NCBI RefSeq assembly: GCF_012979535.1
Contig: NZ_CP053015.1
Span: forward strand, 2,046,001-2,110,000
Reading direction: 5' to 3'
DNA length: 64,000 nt
From: Sphingomonas lacunae
GTDB taxonomy: Bacteria > Pseudomonadota > Alphaproteobacteria > Sphingomonadales > Sphingomonadaceae
A program made the position numbers and the translations under genes. Below are positions 8,820-17,875 of the stretch, in pieces (positions within the stretch are counted from its first letter, which is position 1; each line of letters begins with the position of its first letter). The notes under the pieces are model-generated. The model had not been told where the DNA came from, ran no database searches, and saw only the letters and a program-made list of their open reading frames with translations.

Positions 8820-9314
8820 TTGCTGGTCGGCCGTTACGTGCACGGGGCGGGTGTTGATGATCCGATATTGTGGTATGAAGGCCCCACGGTGACGGTGACC
8901 AGCCGCCGCCATCTGTTCGCCGATCATCAGGGGAGCATCGTGGGCATCACCAACGGCACCGGCGCCCTGCTGGCGATCGATCGCTATGACGATTGGGGCG
9001 TGCCCGACGCCACCAACCTTGGCCGGTTCCAGTTTACCGGACAGGCGTGGATCCCTGAACTTGGCATGTACCATTACAAGGCGCGCATCTACTCACCCAC
9101 GCTGGGCCGGTTCCTGCAGACCGATCCCATCGGCTATCAGGACCAGATGAACCTCTATGCCTATGTGGGGAATGATCCGCTGAATGGGCGGGATCCGATG
9201 GGGATGTGCACAGGGTCACTTATTTTGAAAGGCGAAGATGGCCGATGTGTCGGGGGCGGGTACGTCTCTGGTGCCGGCTTCAGTTCCGGCGGTCAACGGT
9301 GGGGGTTTAGGTGA
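8820..9314 (+). pseudogene. Orphan Rhs (YD-repeat) C-terminal core fragment
   Basis: About 164 residues match the end of Rhs/YD-repeat proteins: [15 protein letters not shown], then YDDWGVP, then the hallmark core [21 protein letters not shown] and [20 protein letters not shown]. Full Rhs proteins are well over 1000 residues, with a secretion N-terminus and many YD repeats. All of that is missing here, and the homology begins only about 45 bases after the preceding gene stops. The 36-residue tail after DPMG is too short for a usual toxin domain. I read it as the 3' remnant of a deleted or transferred rhs gene. The frame is open, so expression from a non-standard start is possible. Confidence 0.75.
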
Positions 9315-9385
9315 CTGTCACCGTAGTTCCAGCAAGGCGTTAGCCGCCCCTGTCTTTTTCTCCGCGTGCCCGGCATAAGCCACGC

Positions 9386-10483
9386 ATGATCTATCTCGAT
9401 TATCAGGCCACGACTCCGCTGGCGCCAGAGGTGCGCGAGGCGATGTTGCCCTGGCTGGTGGGGGAAGCGGAGGGGGATGGCTTTGCCAATCCGGCCTCGC
9501 CCTATCGCGCCGGGCGGGCGGCGTCGGTCGCGGTGGAGATGGCGCGCGATGCTGTCGCCGCGCTGTTGCCGCCGGGGGGACGCGTCTTTTTCACCAGCGG
9601 CGCGACGGAGGCAATCAATTGGGCGCTGTTCTGCGGCGCGCGCGTGAAGCCGGGCGGCGTGGTCGGGTCGGCGATCGAACATGCGGCCGGATTGCAATGT
9701 ATCGAGGCGCTGGGCGGCAGTTTGCTCCCCGTCGGTGCCTATGGCCTGCTGCCGGTCCCGGCAGCGGATGCCCTGCCCGAGGGCGGCATTGTCGCCACCA
9801 TGCTGGTCAATAATGAGATCGGCACGATCCAGCCCGTCGCCGCCATTGCCGAAGTCGCCCATGCGCGGGGTAGCTGGATGCTGTGCGATGCGGTGCAGGG
9901 CTTTGGCCGCATCGTCATCCCCGAGGGGCCGGATCTGATCGCGGTGACCGCGCACAAGATCCACGGGCCCAAGGGCATCGGCGCGCTGTGGGTGCGTGAT
10001 GGCGTGGCGTTGCCGCCCTTCATGCGCGGCGGTGCACAGGAACAGGGGATGCGTGCCGGCACGGTTTCTCCTGCTCTGTGCGCCGGTTTCGGCGCGGCGG
10101 CCCGACTGGCGGCCGAGCGGATGGATGCCGATGCGGCGCATGTCGCGCGACTGTGGGACATCGCGCTCGACGAGCTCCAGGGCTGGGAGATTAACGGCGC
10201 GACGGGGGAGGGGCAGCGTTGGCGCGGCAATCTCAACATCCGGCGGGACGGGGTCAATGCGACACGTCTGTTGTCCGACGCGCGTCAGGTGGCCTTCAGC
10301 CTCGGCAGCGCCTGTGGCAGCGGATCGGGCCGGGTCAGCCATGTGCTGCGGGCCATCGGCCTGTCCGAAGCCGATGCCCGCTCCTCCATCCGTCTCGGCT
10401 GGGGACGCTATACCAGCGAAGAGACATTGCGCGCCGGGCTGGGTGCGATAAAGGCAGCCGCAGCATTGCAGGGGCATATATGA
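9386..10483 (+). CDS. Cysteine desulfurase, IscS/NifS family
   Basis: This PLP enzyme takes sulfur from cysteine for Fe-S clusters or thio-modifications. The 365-residue protein has MIYLDYQATTPLAPEV at the start, FTSGATEAINWA, the PLP lysine in VTAHKIHGPKGIGALW, and the active-site cysteine loop SLGSACGSGSGRVSH. It overlaps the following ferredoxin gene by four bases (ATGA), so the two are probably made together as a small Fe-S biogenesis pair. There is no iscU or sufB nearby. It is somewhat shorter than housekeeping IscS, as in the NifS-like group. Confidence 0.92.
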   Translation: MIYLDYQATTPLAPEVREAMLPWLVGEAEGDGFANPASPYRAGRAASVAVEMARDAVAALLPPGGRVFFTSGATEAINWALFCGARVKPGGVVGSAIEHAAGLQCIEALGGSLLPVGAYGLLPVPAADALPEGGIVATMLVNNEIGTIQPVAAIAEVAHARGSWMLCDAVQGFGRIVIPEGPDLIAVTAHKIHGPKGIGALWVRDGVALPPFMRGGAQEQGMRAGTVSPALCAGFGAAARLAAERMDADAAHVARLWDIALDELQGWEINGATGEGQRWRGNLNIRRDGVNATRLLSDARQVAFSLGSACGSGSGRVSHVLRAIGLSEADARSSIRLGWGRYTSEETLRAGLGAIKAAAALQGHI

Positions 10484-10815
10484 TCCGCGCGACCTTCATC
10501 CACGCCGATGGCACCACCCGAACCGAGGCGGAGGGCGCGCCTGACATCAGCCTGCTCGAAGTGGCGCAGGCAGCCGGCATGCCGCTTGAGGGCACGTGCG
10601 AGGGACAGATGGCTTGTTCCACCTGCCATGTCATCGTCGATGCCGCTGACTTCGCCAAATTGCCGCGCGCGTCCGAGGCGGAGGAGGATATGCTCGATCT
10701 CGCCGCCGGTGCCTGTCGTACCAGCCGCCTGTCGTGCCAGATCCGCATGGGTGATTGCCCCGATGGCATAACCGTTCGCATTCCGGCGGACTCGAACAAT
10801 ATGCAGGGGCTTTGA
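10480..10815 (+). CDS. fdx: 2Fe-2S ferredoxin, adrenodoxin/ISC type
   Basis: The 111-residue protein has the plant/vertebrate-type [2Fe-2S] pattern with cysteines spaced C-x5-C-x2-C (CEGQMACSTC) and a distant fourth (LSCQ). The acidic segment EAEEDMLDL between them is typical of adrenodoxin-like ferredoxins that donate electrons in Fe-S assembly. The start ATG at 10480 overlaps the cysteine desulfurase stop, which supports a role with that enzyme. Confidence 0.92.
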   Translation: MIRATFIHADGTTRTEAEGAPDISLLEVAQAAGMPLEGTCEGQMACSTCHVIVDAADFAKLPRASEAEEDMLDLAAGACRTSRLSCQIRMGDCPDGITVRIPADSNNMQGL

Positions 10816-10868
10816 GCCGGTCCGGGCGCCCACCCTTGCAAAACATCCGTCCCCCCGCCATATGCGCC

Positions 10869-10962
10869 GCGGGAGTCGGGCGGACGCCGTCTTCGCCAAC
10901 CCGGTCAGGTCCGGAAGGAAGCAGCCGCAACGAATTCGCGGCGGGTCGTTCCGGCTCCCACC
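10869..10962 (+). ncRNA. ffs: Signal recognition particle 4.5S RNA
   Basis: The block around 10903-10925 holds the nearly universal SRP apical motif, with the GGTCAGG 5' side and the GGAAGGAAGCAGCC 3' side. The flanks pair over a long distance, for example GGGAGTCGG at 10871-10879 with CCGGCTCCC at 10951-10959, giving the expected hairpin of about 95 nt. This RNA works with Ffh to deliver nascent membrane proteins. The ends are estimated from pairing. Confidence 0.92.
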
Positions 10963-11079
10963 CCACGCCATGAGTGAACCCATTATCCAGCCGCCGTGCT
11001 CGGTGGGCTGGAAACTCTGTGCAGTCCCCCCTATCTCCCCGCCAGAGGGGCCACTCAACGCCATCAGGATGACCTGCCG

Positions 11080-11640
11080 ATGACCCAAGCCTTTTCCGCT
11101 GCGCGCCCCATCCTGTTGGCCTGTGCGGCCGGTGCGCTGATGACTGCAGCCCCGGCACAGGCTTCAAGCGAAGATGATTGGGCTACAGCGAGTGATGTCG
11201 TCCGCGCCGCGCTGGTCGTGGCTGCTGTCGGCACGCCAGTGGTTGAGGAAGATTGGGAAGGCATGCGTCAGGCCGGCATGAGCCTGGGTGCGACCTATTT
11301 GGTGACTGAGGGGCTGAAGCAGACATTCCCGACGATGCGGCCCGATGGCAGCGACAATCGCAGTTTTCCCTCCAACCACACCTCGCTGTCCTTTGCTGCC
11401 GCCGCCACAATTGATGAAAGACAGGGCCGGACGGCGGGCATCGTCGCCCATGTCGCCGCCGCTTTTGTTGGCGTCGCCCGGGTCGAGGCACGCAAGCATC
11501 GCTGGGGTGAAGTGCTGGCCGGCGCGGCCATTGGCGGCGTCGCGGGGCGGTTGCTGACCACCCGTCCGTCAGAAAATGTCGCCATAATGCCCTGGGGTGA
11601 TACCAGCGGTGCGGGCGTGACCCTGGCGGCGCGGTTTTGA
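11080..11640 (+). CDS. PAP2-family phosphatase, exported
   Basis: This 186-residue protein has an N-terminal signal peptide ending near APAQA (about residue 26). The acid-phosphatase signature is split into KQTFPTMRP, PSNHTSLSFAAAA and RVEARKHRWGEVLAG. The lysine, arginine and two histidines needed for catalysis are present; the last motif has glutamate where aspartate is usual. Family members dephosphorylate lipid phosphates such as undecaprenyl pyrophosphate or phosphatidic acid. It lacks the many helices of classic membrane PAP2 enzymes. It begins just after the SRP RNA and is likely monocistronic. Confidence 0.85.
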   Translation: MTQAFSAARPILLACAAGALMTAAPAQASSEDDWATASDVVRAALVVAAVGTPVVEEDWEGMRQAGMSLGATYLVTEGLKQTFPTMRPDGSDNRSFPSNHTSLSFAAAATIDERQGRTAGIVAHVAAAFVGVARVEARKHRWGEVLAGAAIGGVAGRLLTTRPSENVAIMPWGDTSGAGVTLAARF

Positions 11641-11692
11641 TGGTCGCCATTGCCCTTTGGACATTCCGCTCCGGTCCCCCTAATCTGTCGAA

Positions 11693-13492
11693 GTGAGCGA
11701 CACTGATTCCGAGAGCGGCGAAGAGCCGATGCTGGGCATGGACCTGCCAGCTGTTGCTCCTGTGGCGACAGCGGGCGGAGCCTATCGCGTGCTGGCGCGC
11801 AAATATCGGCCGCAGAAATTCTCTGAACTGATCGGCCAGGATGCGATGGTGCAGACACTGGCCAACGCCATTCGGCGCGACCGGCTGGCGCATGCTTTCC
11901 TGATGACCGGGGTGCGCGGGGTCGGCAAGACATCGACCGCACGGCTGATCGCCAAGGGCCTGAACTGCATCGGCGCGGACGGGCAGGGCGGGCCGACGAT
12001 CGATCCGTGCGGTCAGTGCGACCCCTGCGTTGCGATTGCCGAGGGACGGCATATCGACGTCATCGAAATGGATGCGGCCAGCCATACCGGCGTGGATGAT
12101 GTGCGTGAGATCATCGAGGCGGTGCGCTATGCCGCCGTGTCGGCGCGCTACAAGATCTACATCATCGACGAAGTCCACATGCTGTCGAAGAACGCGTTCA
12201 ACGCTCTGCTGAAGACGCTGGAGGAACCACCGGCGCATGTGAAATTCCTGTTCGCCACGACCGAGGTGAACAAGGTGCCGGTGACGGTGCTGTCACGATG
12301 CCAACGCTTTGACCTCAGGCGTATCACGCCAGATCTGTTGTTCAGCCATTTCAGCCGCATTTGCGGTCTGGAAGGGGTGGAGGCGGAGGATGGCGCGCTG
12401 TGGATGATCGCTCGCGCGGCCGAAGGCTCGGTTCGCGACGGCCTGTCGATCCTCGACCAGGCCATTGCCCATGCCGACCTGGATGGCGAAGGCGTGGTGG
12501 CCGCTGCTCAGGTGCAGGACATGCTGGGCCTGAGTGACGGTGGCGCGACGCGGGAACTGTTCGGCCTTTTGCTTGAAGGCAAATCAGGACCGGTGATCGA
12601 CGCGGTGCGTGACCAGCATGAACGGGGCGTGGAACCGCTGTCGATCGTGCGTGGCCTGATGGCGCTGGCGCATGGCATTGCCCTGACCCGGGTGGCGCGG
12701 GGCGAAGACCCGGCGGAAACCCCTGAAAACAGAGAGGCGATGGGCCGGTGGGCGCAGGCCATGGGTATGGCCCGGATCCAGCGGCTGTGGCAATTGCTGC
12801 TCAAGGCGCATGAGGAAGTGGCGCGGGCGGGAGACCCGCTGGAGGCGCTGGAGATGGCGCTGCTGCGCATCGTTCATGCCTCTACATTGCCTGATCCCGA
12901 CGAATTGGCGCGTTTGCTGGCCGGGCAGGGCGGGGTGATGGCCGGAAACGGAAGCGGCACCGCGCCCGGCATGCCAACAGCTCCGGGCGGGGCCGGGGCT
13001 GCCGCGATGACAACGCCGCCGTCGCGACAGGATAATGTCGTGCCGCTTGACCAGCCCCGCGCCGCGTCGGCCGTGAGTCCCGTCCCCGACATGCGCCCCG
13101 ACCCGGGCAACTGGACGCTGGAAGGGTTGGCGGGTGAACTCAGCAATAGCGGTCAGCTGATGCTCGGCTCGCTCTTGCGGCGGGAGGGACGCGTCGTCTC
13201 GATCACGCCGGGCGTGCTGACGCTGTCGCGCCAATCGCGATTGACCGATGGCGATGCCGCCGATTTCGCCCGCGCGCTGACAGCCACTTTGCAATCCCCT
13301 TGGGTTGTCGAGTTGAGTGATGCCGATGGCGCGCCGACTTTGGCCGAACAGGCAGCCGCGTCCAATGCCGCTGCGGAGGAGGAACTGCGAGCCCATCCGC
13401 TGGTTGCAGCTGTTATCCGCACTTTCCCGGATGCCGAACTGATCCGCCGTGGCGGCGAAGAGCGCGGCATCGCCCGAGACGCTAGGAGCTGA
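11693..13492 (+). CDS. dnaX: DNA polymerase III subunit gamma/tau
   Basis: DnaX is the clamp-loader ATPase that joins the replicative polymerases and loads the sliding clamp. The protein has 599 residues from a GTG start. It shows YRVLARKYRPQKFSELIGQ, Walker A GVRGVGKTS, a zinc module with CGQCDPC, Walker B IIDEVHMLS and the SRC arginine finger (TVLSRCQRFDL). The proline/alanine-rich linker lies around residues 410-460 and a tau-like C-terminal domain follows. I see no A-rich slippery site that would give a separate gamma form. The ybaB gene starts three bases after its stop, as is usual. Confidence 0.97.
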   Translation: MSDTDSESGEEPMLGMDLPAVAPVATAGGAYRVLARKYRPQKFSELIGQDAMVQTLANAIRRDRLAHAFLMTGVRGVGKTSTARLIAKGLNCIGADGQGGPTIDPCGQCDPCVAIAEGRHIDVIEMDAASHTGVDDVREIIEAVRYAAVSARYKIYIIDEVHMLSKNAFNALLKTLEEPPAHVKFLFATTEVNKVPVTVLSRCQRFDLRRITPDLLFSHFSRICGLEGVEAEDGALWMIARAAEGSVRDGLSILDQAIAHADLDGEGVVAAAQVQDMLGLSDGGATRELFGLLLEGKSGPVIDAVRDQHERGVEPLSIVRGLMALAHGIALTRVARGEDPAETPENREAMGRWAQAMGMARIQRLWQLLLKAHEEVARAGDPLEALEMALLRIVHASTLPDPDELARLLAGQGGVMAGNGSGTAPGMPTAPGGAGAAAMTTPPSRQDNVVPLDQPRAASAVSPVPDMRPDPGNWTLEGLAGELSNSGQLMLGSLLRREGRVVSITPGVLTLSRQSRLTDGDAADFARALTATLQSPWVVELSDADGAPTLAEQAAASNAAAEEELRAHPLVAAVIRTFPDAELIRRGGEERGIARDARS

Positions 13493-13494
13493 GG

Positions 13495-13833
13495 ATGAAG
13501 TCGATCGAGGAAATGATGGCTGCCGCGCAACAGGCTGCGGCGACAATCCAGCAACAGATGGGTGAAGCCCAGGCCAAGCTGGATACACTGGAAGTGGAAG
13601 GTCTGGCCGGTGGCGGGCTGGTAAAGGTCCATGCGACCGCCAAGGGGCGGATCCGCAGGGTCGAGATTGACGAGAGCCTGTTGAACCCGAACGAAAAGCA
13701 GATGGTCGAGGACCTGGTTGCCGCCGCGTTCAACGATGCCCGTGCCAAGGCTGACCAGATCAGCAACGAGGAAATGGCCAAGATGTCGCAGGGACTGCCC
13801 TTGCCGCCAGGTTTCAAATTGCCCTTCGGCTGA
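13495..13833 (+). CDS. YbaB/EbfC-family nucleoid-associated protein
   Basis: The 112-residue protein starts with a helical MKSIEEMMAAAQQAA segment, followed by the family core VEGLAGGGLVKVHATAKG and the C-terminal LPPGFKLPFG. Members are dimeric DNA-binding proteins that organise the nucleoid. It follows dnaX by two bases. The classical third partner recR is absent here and lon follows instead. Confidence 0.95.
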   Translation: MKSIEEMMAAAQQAAATIQQQMGEAQAKLDTLEVEGLAGGGLVKVHATAKGRIRRVEIDESLLNPNEKQMVEDLVAAAFNDARAKADQISNEEMAKMSQGLPLPPGFKLPFG

Positions 13834-13856
13834 GCGCAGGCCTTTTTTCCGCGGCC

Positions 13857-13885
13857 ATTGAAGCCGCTGCCCGGCCTCTCCATAT
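13857..13885 (+). promoter_or_regulatory. Possible heat-shock (sigma-32) promoter of lon
   Basis: An ATTGAA box (13857-13862) and CCATAT (13880-13885) are separated by 17 bases, close to the alphaproteobacterial RpoH pattern of CTTGAA and CCCATNT. The -10 box lies 57 bases before the lon ATG. The same boxes with the same spacing occur upstream of hslV, which strengthens the call. It is a sequence match only. Confidence 0.55.
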
Positions 13886-13942
13886 CGGTTGGGAACCCGT
13901 TACAGGCGACGGCGATCATGCCATCCGCCTGCTGGAGCAGAT

Positions 13943-16345
13943 ATGACAAAGACTTTTCCCTTGTTGCCACTGCGCGACATTGTGGTGTTTCCCCAGATGG
14001 TCGTGCCGCTGTTCGTCGGTCGCGACAAGTCGGTTACCGCGCTGGAGCGTGCGATGGCGGGCGACAAGGATATTTTCCTGGTCGCGCAGCTCGATCCTGC
14101 CGAGGATGATCCTGACCGGAATGACCTGTATGACCTTGGCGTCATCGCGACGGTTCTTCAGTTGCTGAAGCTGCCCGACGGGACGGTGCGTGTTCTGGTC
14201 GAAGGCAAGCAGCGCGCTGCGCTGACCGGTCTGGAAGCGCATCCTGACTGGACCGAAGCCACGGTTGAGCCTGTCGATGAAAGTGGCGATGACAGCACCG
14301 ATGTGCAGGCGCTGATGCGGACCACGGTTGAACAGTTCGGCGCTTATGCCAAGCTCAACAAGCGCCTGCCGGCCGAGACTGTGGCGCAGGTCGAGCAGTT
14401 GGAGCGCGCCGCGCAGGTGGCGGACACGATCGCTGCGAACCTCAATGTCAAGGTTGCCGACAAGCAGGCCATTCTCTCCGAAGCTGATCTGTCCAAGCGG
14501 TTGGAGATGGTGCTCGCGTTCATGGAAGGCGAACTGGGCGCCTTGCAGGTGGAAAAGCGCATCCGCGGCCGGGTGAAGCGGCAAATGGAGAAGACCCAGC
14601 GCGAATATTATCTCAACGAGCAGTTAAAGGCGATCCAGCGCGAGTTGGGTGGAGATGGCGAGGGTGAGGGCGGCGAGGGCGACCTGGCCGAACTACAGGC
14701 AAAGATTGAAAAGGCAAAGATGCCCAAGGAGGTCAACGCGCGTGCGCTGGCCGAACTCAAGAAGCTGAAAGGCATGGCGCCAATGTCCGCCGAGGCAACG
14801 GTGGTGCGCAATTATCTGGACGTGCTGCTCGGCATCCCGTGGGGCAAGACGTCGAAGATCAAGAAGGACATTGCCGCTGCTGAAGCCATCCTCGACGAGG
14901 ACCATTATGGTCTCGAGAAGGTCAAGGAACGGATCATCGAATATCTCGCAGTCCAGGCGCGCACGAGCAAGCTGAAGGGCCCGATCCTGTGCCTCGTCGG
15001 CCCGCCGGGCGTCGGCAAGACCAGCCTTGGTCGCTCGATCGCCCGCGCGACAGGACGCAAGTTCGTCCGTCAGTCGCTAGGCGGCGTGCGAGACGAGGCC
15101 GAAATCCGTGGGCACCGGCGGACCTATATCGGCTCCATGCCAGGAAAGATCGTCTCGAACCTGAAAAAGGCCGAAACGATGAACCCGCTTTTCCTGCTCG
15201 ACGAAATCGACAAGCTCGGTCAGGATTTCCGGGGGGATCCCGCGTCAGCCCTGCTCGAGGTGCTGGACCCTGAACAGAATAACAAGTTCAACGACCATTA
15301 TCTTGAACTCGACCTCGACCTGTCGAACATCATGTTCGTGACGACGGCGAACAGCCTAAACCTGCCGCAACCACTGCTCGACCGCATGGAGATCATCCGG
15401 CTCGAAGGCTATACGGAGGATGAGAAGGTAGAGATTGCCAAGCGGCACCTGATCGCCAAGCAGATTGAAGCTCACGGCCTGAAGAAAGGCGAATTCACGC
15501 TGGAGGAAGCGGCCCTGCGCGATCTCATCCGCTATTACACGCGCGAGGCTGGTGTGCGGACGCTTGAACGGGAGATTGCGCGTCTTGCCCGCAAGGTGCT
15601 GCGCCGCATTCTCGAAAAGAAGGCGAAAAGCTATGTCATCACGCCTGAGAATCTGGCCGAGTTCGCTGGTGTGCGCAAATATCGTTTTGGCGTCGGCGAG
15701 GATGAGGACCAGATTGGCGCTGTCACCGGTCTGGCGTGGACCGAAGTCGGCGGCGAGTTGCTGACCATTGAAGCTGTCACCGTTCCCGGCAAGGGCATGG
15801 TGCGCACAACCGGCAAGCTTGGCGATGTGATGAATGAGTCCATTCAGGCGGCCATGAGCTTCGTGAAGGCGCGGGCGCCATCATTTGGCATCAAGCCGAG
15901 CCTGTTTCAGCGCAAGGACATCCACATCCACCTGCCCGAAGGGGCTGTGCCCAAGGATGGACCGTCGGCGGGTATCGGAATGGTGACGGCCATGGTTTCC
16001 ACTTTGACCGGCATTCCCGTGCGACGGGACGTGGCCATGACCGGAGAGGTGACGTTACGCGGGCGTGTGCTGCCGATCGGTGGCCTCAAGGAAAAGCTGT
16101 TGGCCGCGCAGCGCGGTAACATCACGACGGTGCTGATCCCCGAAGAGAATGAAAAGGATCTTGCCGACATTCCGGAGACCGTGAAATCGGTGCTCACGAT
16201 CATTCCGGTGCGTCACGCGGACCAGGTGCTGCAGCTTGCGCTTTCGAGCCCCATGACGTCCATTGAATGGACTGATGCTGACGAACTGGCAGCTTTTCCG
16301 CCAGTGAACCCAGGGCAGGATGGAGAGGGTGCTGTAAGGCACTGA
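13943..16345 (+). CDS. lon: ATP-dependent protease Lon (endopeptidase La)
   Basis: Lon degrades damaged and short-lived regulatory proteins in the cytoplasm. The 800-residue protein has an N-terminal LON substrate domain ([20 protein letters not shown]), an AAA+ module with GPPGVGKTS and FLLDEIDKL, and a C-terminal protease domain. The catalytic serine is in [11 protein letters not shown] and the lysine in [12 protein letters not shown]. The ATG at 13943 is preceded by GGAG at a good distance; an upstream in-frame ATG at 13889 has no family homology. A heat-shock-like promoter precedes it and a hairpin follows its stop. Confidence 0.98.
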   Translation: MTKTFPLLPLRDIVVFPQMVVPLFVGRDKSVTALERAMAGDKDIFLVAQLDPAEDDPDRNDLYDLGVIATVLQLLKLPDGTVRVLVEGKQRAALTGLEAHPDWTEATVEPVDESGDDSTDVQALMRTTVEQFGAYAKLNKRLPAETVAQVEQLERAAQVADTIAANLNVKVADKQAILSEADLSKRLEMVLAFMEGELGALQVEKRIRGRVKRQMEKTQREYYLNEQLKAIQRELGGDGEGEGGEGDLAELQAKIEKAKMPKEVNARALAELKKLKGMAPMSAEATVVRNYLDVLLGIPWGKTSKIKKDIAAAEAILDEDHYGLEKVKERIIEYLAVQARTSKLKGPILCLVGPPGVGKTSLGRSIARATGRKFVRQSLGGVRDEAEIRGHRRTYIGSMPGKIVSNLKKAETMNPLFLLDEIDKLGQDFRGDPASALLEVLDPEQNNKFNDHYLELDLDLSNIMFVTTANSLNLPQPLLDRMEIIRLEGYTEDEKVEIAKRHLIAKQIEAHGLKKGEFTLEEAALRDLIRYYTREAGVRTLEREIARLARKVLRRILEKKAKSYVITPENLAEFAGVRKYRFGVGEDEDQIGAVTGLAWTEVGGELLTIEAVTVPGKGMVRTTGKLGDVMNESIQAAMSFVKARAPSFGIKPSLFQRKDIHIHLPEGAVPKDGPSAGIGMVTAMVSTLTGIPVRRDVAMTGEVTLRGRVLPIGGLKEKLLAAQRGNITTVLIPEENEKDLADIPETVKSVLTIIPVRHADQVLQLALSSPMTSIEWTDADELAAFPPVNPGQDGEGAVRH

Positions 16346-16351
16346 ACAGAA

Positions 16352-16388
16352 AGCCGGTTTCGTCTCCAGGTGGATATGTAAACCGGCT
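16352..16388 (+). terminator. Terminator-like hairpin after lon
   Basis: A 9-bp stem (16352-16360 with 16380-16388) encloses a 19-base loop just after the lon stop codon. A short T-rich sequence follows. The long loop makes it weaker than a textbook terminator. Confidence 0.55.
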
Positions 16389-16534
16389 GTTCGTTACGGT
16401 TGTGTTCTCCATGGCCACACCCATAGCACTCGCTACTGCTTTTCGACTTTACAAGCGGCGGATTTCCGTCCTTACTGTGCCCCGGCTTTGCCGTGAGTCA
16501 CGATAAACAATTCAACCAAGGGGAATCCCACAAC

Positions 16535-16807
16535 ATGAACAAGCAAGAACTGGTAGGAGCGGTTGCTGAGAAGACGGGCCTGGCGAAGAATGATGCTGCC
16601 AAGGCCGTTGACGCAGTTTTCGATGCCGTCACCGCTGAACTCAAGAAGGGTGGCGACGTCCGTCTTGTTGGTTTCGGCACTTTCTCGGTCACCAAGCGCA
16701 AGGCTTCGACCGGCCGCAACCCGCGCACCGGTGAAACCATGACCATCAAGGCTTCGAGCCAGCCCAAGTTCAAGGCTGGCAAGGGTCTGAAGGACGCGGT
16801 CAACTGA
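16535..16807 (+). CDS. hup: DNA-binding protein HU
   Basis: This 90-residue protein is a typical HU: MNKQELVGAVAEKTGLAKND, then VRLVGFGTFSVTKRKASTGRNP and RTGETMTIKAS. HU bends and compacts DNA. An AGGGGA ribosome-binding site lies before the ATG at 16535; the longer frame from 16493 adds only non-homologous residues. The lon-hup order is widely conserved in proteobacteria. A strong inverted repeat follows the stop. Confidence 0.97.
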   Translation: MNKQELVGAVAEKTGLAKNDAAKAVDAVFDAVTAELKKGGDVRLVGFGTFSVTKRKASTGRNPRTGETMTIKASSQPKFKAGKGLKDAVN

Positions 16808-16815
16808 TATCTTCT

Positions 16816-16845
16816 GGTGAGCAGGCGCAGTTCCGCCTGCTCACC
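16816..16845 (+). terminator. Terminator-like inverted repeat after hup
   Basis: A perfect 12-bp stem (16816-16827 with 16834-16845) has a 6-base loop and starts eight bases after the hup stop. It lacks a good T-run, so termination may be Rho-assisted, or the stem may protect the mRNA 3' end. Confidence 0.6.
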
Positions 16846-17047
16846 AATTCCCCTAGTCTCTGCGGGAAGCGTATGTACAGGCGCGTCGGGGATTGCCCGC
16901 GCGCCTTTTGAATTTTCGAATTCGGTTTAAGGATGGACGTGGATCAGCCAAGCCAAGTCGCTGTCGCAGCGTGTTCATCTGGGTCTTGCCAAGCCCATGG
17001 CGACTGACTAGGGGACTGGCTCCCCGACGGTATCCGTTCCGTCCGGC

Positions 17048-17122
17048 GGGCGCGTAGCTCAGTGGTAGAGCACACCCTTCACACGGGTGGGGTCGCAAGT
17101 TCAATCCTTGCCGCGCCCACCA
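17048..17122 (+). tRNA. tRNA-Val (anticodon CAC)
   Basis: The 75-base gene folds into a full cloverleaf. It has a 7-bp acceptor (GGGCGCG with CGCGCCC), the D-arm GCTCAGTGGTAGAGC, an anticodon loop TTCACAC giving CAC, the T-arm GCAAG-TTCAATC-CTTGC, and an encoded CCA end. It reads the valine codon GTG. Confidence 0.96.
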
Positions 17123-17379
17123 TTCCTCCAGTGGTTGGCTCCAGTGCACTGGCACGCCCCGATTCGGTCAATGGTTCGCCTTGGCGGCAAGCAGCGACTG
17201 GTAAAATTGGTGGTCAGAGATCATGCATTTGCTGCGCGACGCAGCTTTGATTTGCAACCAACGCAGCCTTTCATCTAACCGGCACTATTGTTCATGGCGC
17301 ATTAAATGGCCGGGCCATAACGCAGCATTGTCGCACGGGCAGATCATCGTTACGCACGGCGAGTGGAGCATAGTTGCGA
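17123..17379. other. Intergenic region after tRNA-Val
   Basis: This 257-base stretch lies between tRNA-Val and the small exported protein gene. I see no gene, tRNA fragment, attachment-site duplication or strong hairpin in it. It should hold the promoter of the following genes. Confidence 0.4.
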
Positions 17380-17730
17380 ATGAAGAGCTTTAGGATCTGG
17401 AGAGAGAGAGGAAGGCGCGCGGTGCTCGTGGCGCTGGCCTGTCTCATCCTTGTTCCCGAAGCTGGATTGGCCCAGTCACGCAACCGGGCTCCGCCACCTT
17501 CCGGATCGTCGGATGAGGATGATCGGCCACAGCCACACCAAACGCGTCCCTTGCCGGATATTGTGGCCCGGGTTCAATCAACACCGCCCTATAACGGGAT
17601 GGATTATATCGGCGTTGCCGGGTTTGAGACGCGATCCATGATCTATGTCTTGCGGTTTCTGGACGGACGCCAGGTCGTGGTAGTGCATGTCGATGCGCGA
17701 TCAGGTCGCATTGTCGGACGCGCACCCTGA
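17380..17730 (+). CDS. Small exported PepSY-like protein next to a two-component system
   Basis: The protein has about 116 residues. A basic N-terminus and hydrophobic segment (VLVALACLILVPEAGLAQ) form a signal peptide cleaved after AQ. A proline-rich linker follows, then a compact domain ending YVLRFLDGRQVVVVHVDARS. This strand pattern, with ARSGRIVG at the end, resembles PepSY domains, which are periplasmic and often encoded beside two-component systems. The start is uncertain: ATG at 17380, or a TTG at 17374 that is better placed from GGAG. It precedes the response regulator and may belong to the same unit. Confidence 0.7.
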   Translation: MKSFRIWRERGRRAVLVALACLILVPEAGLAQSRNRAPPPSGSSDEDDRPQPHQTRPLPDIVARVQSTPPYNGMDYIGVAGFETRSMIYVLRFLDGRQVVVVHVDARSGRIVGRAP

Positions 17731-17875
17731 TCGTGCGGAGCGCTGGTATCTGTGATGCCCCAATCGCGGCTCGCGGTGCAGGTTGCGTCTCCGCGGAAAG
17801 CCGCTATCCCCGAGGGCAAGGCGCTGTCGCGCGGTGCCCTGCCACCCGGTCGACAGTTGATGGGAGAATGACACA

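Noticed and set aside
9293-10477. Minus-strand frame of 394 residues opposite the cysteine desulfurase
   Set aside because: The plus strand has the PLP lysine and catalytic cysteine; the antisense frame has no motifs.
12900-13080. Possible programmed frameshift in dnaX for a gamma form
   Set aside because: I looked for an A-rich slippery run before the tau-specific part and saw none; the G/C-rich linker gives no support.
16853-17155. Minus-strand frame of 100 residues across tRNA-Val (WARQGLNLRPHPCEG type)
   Set aside because: This is the well-known false protein that arises from the complement of tRNA genes; the tRNA explains the sequence.
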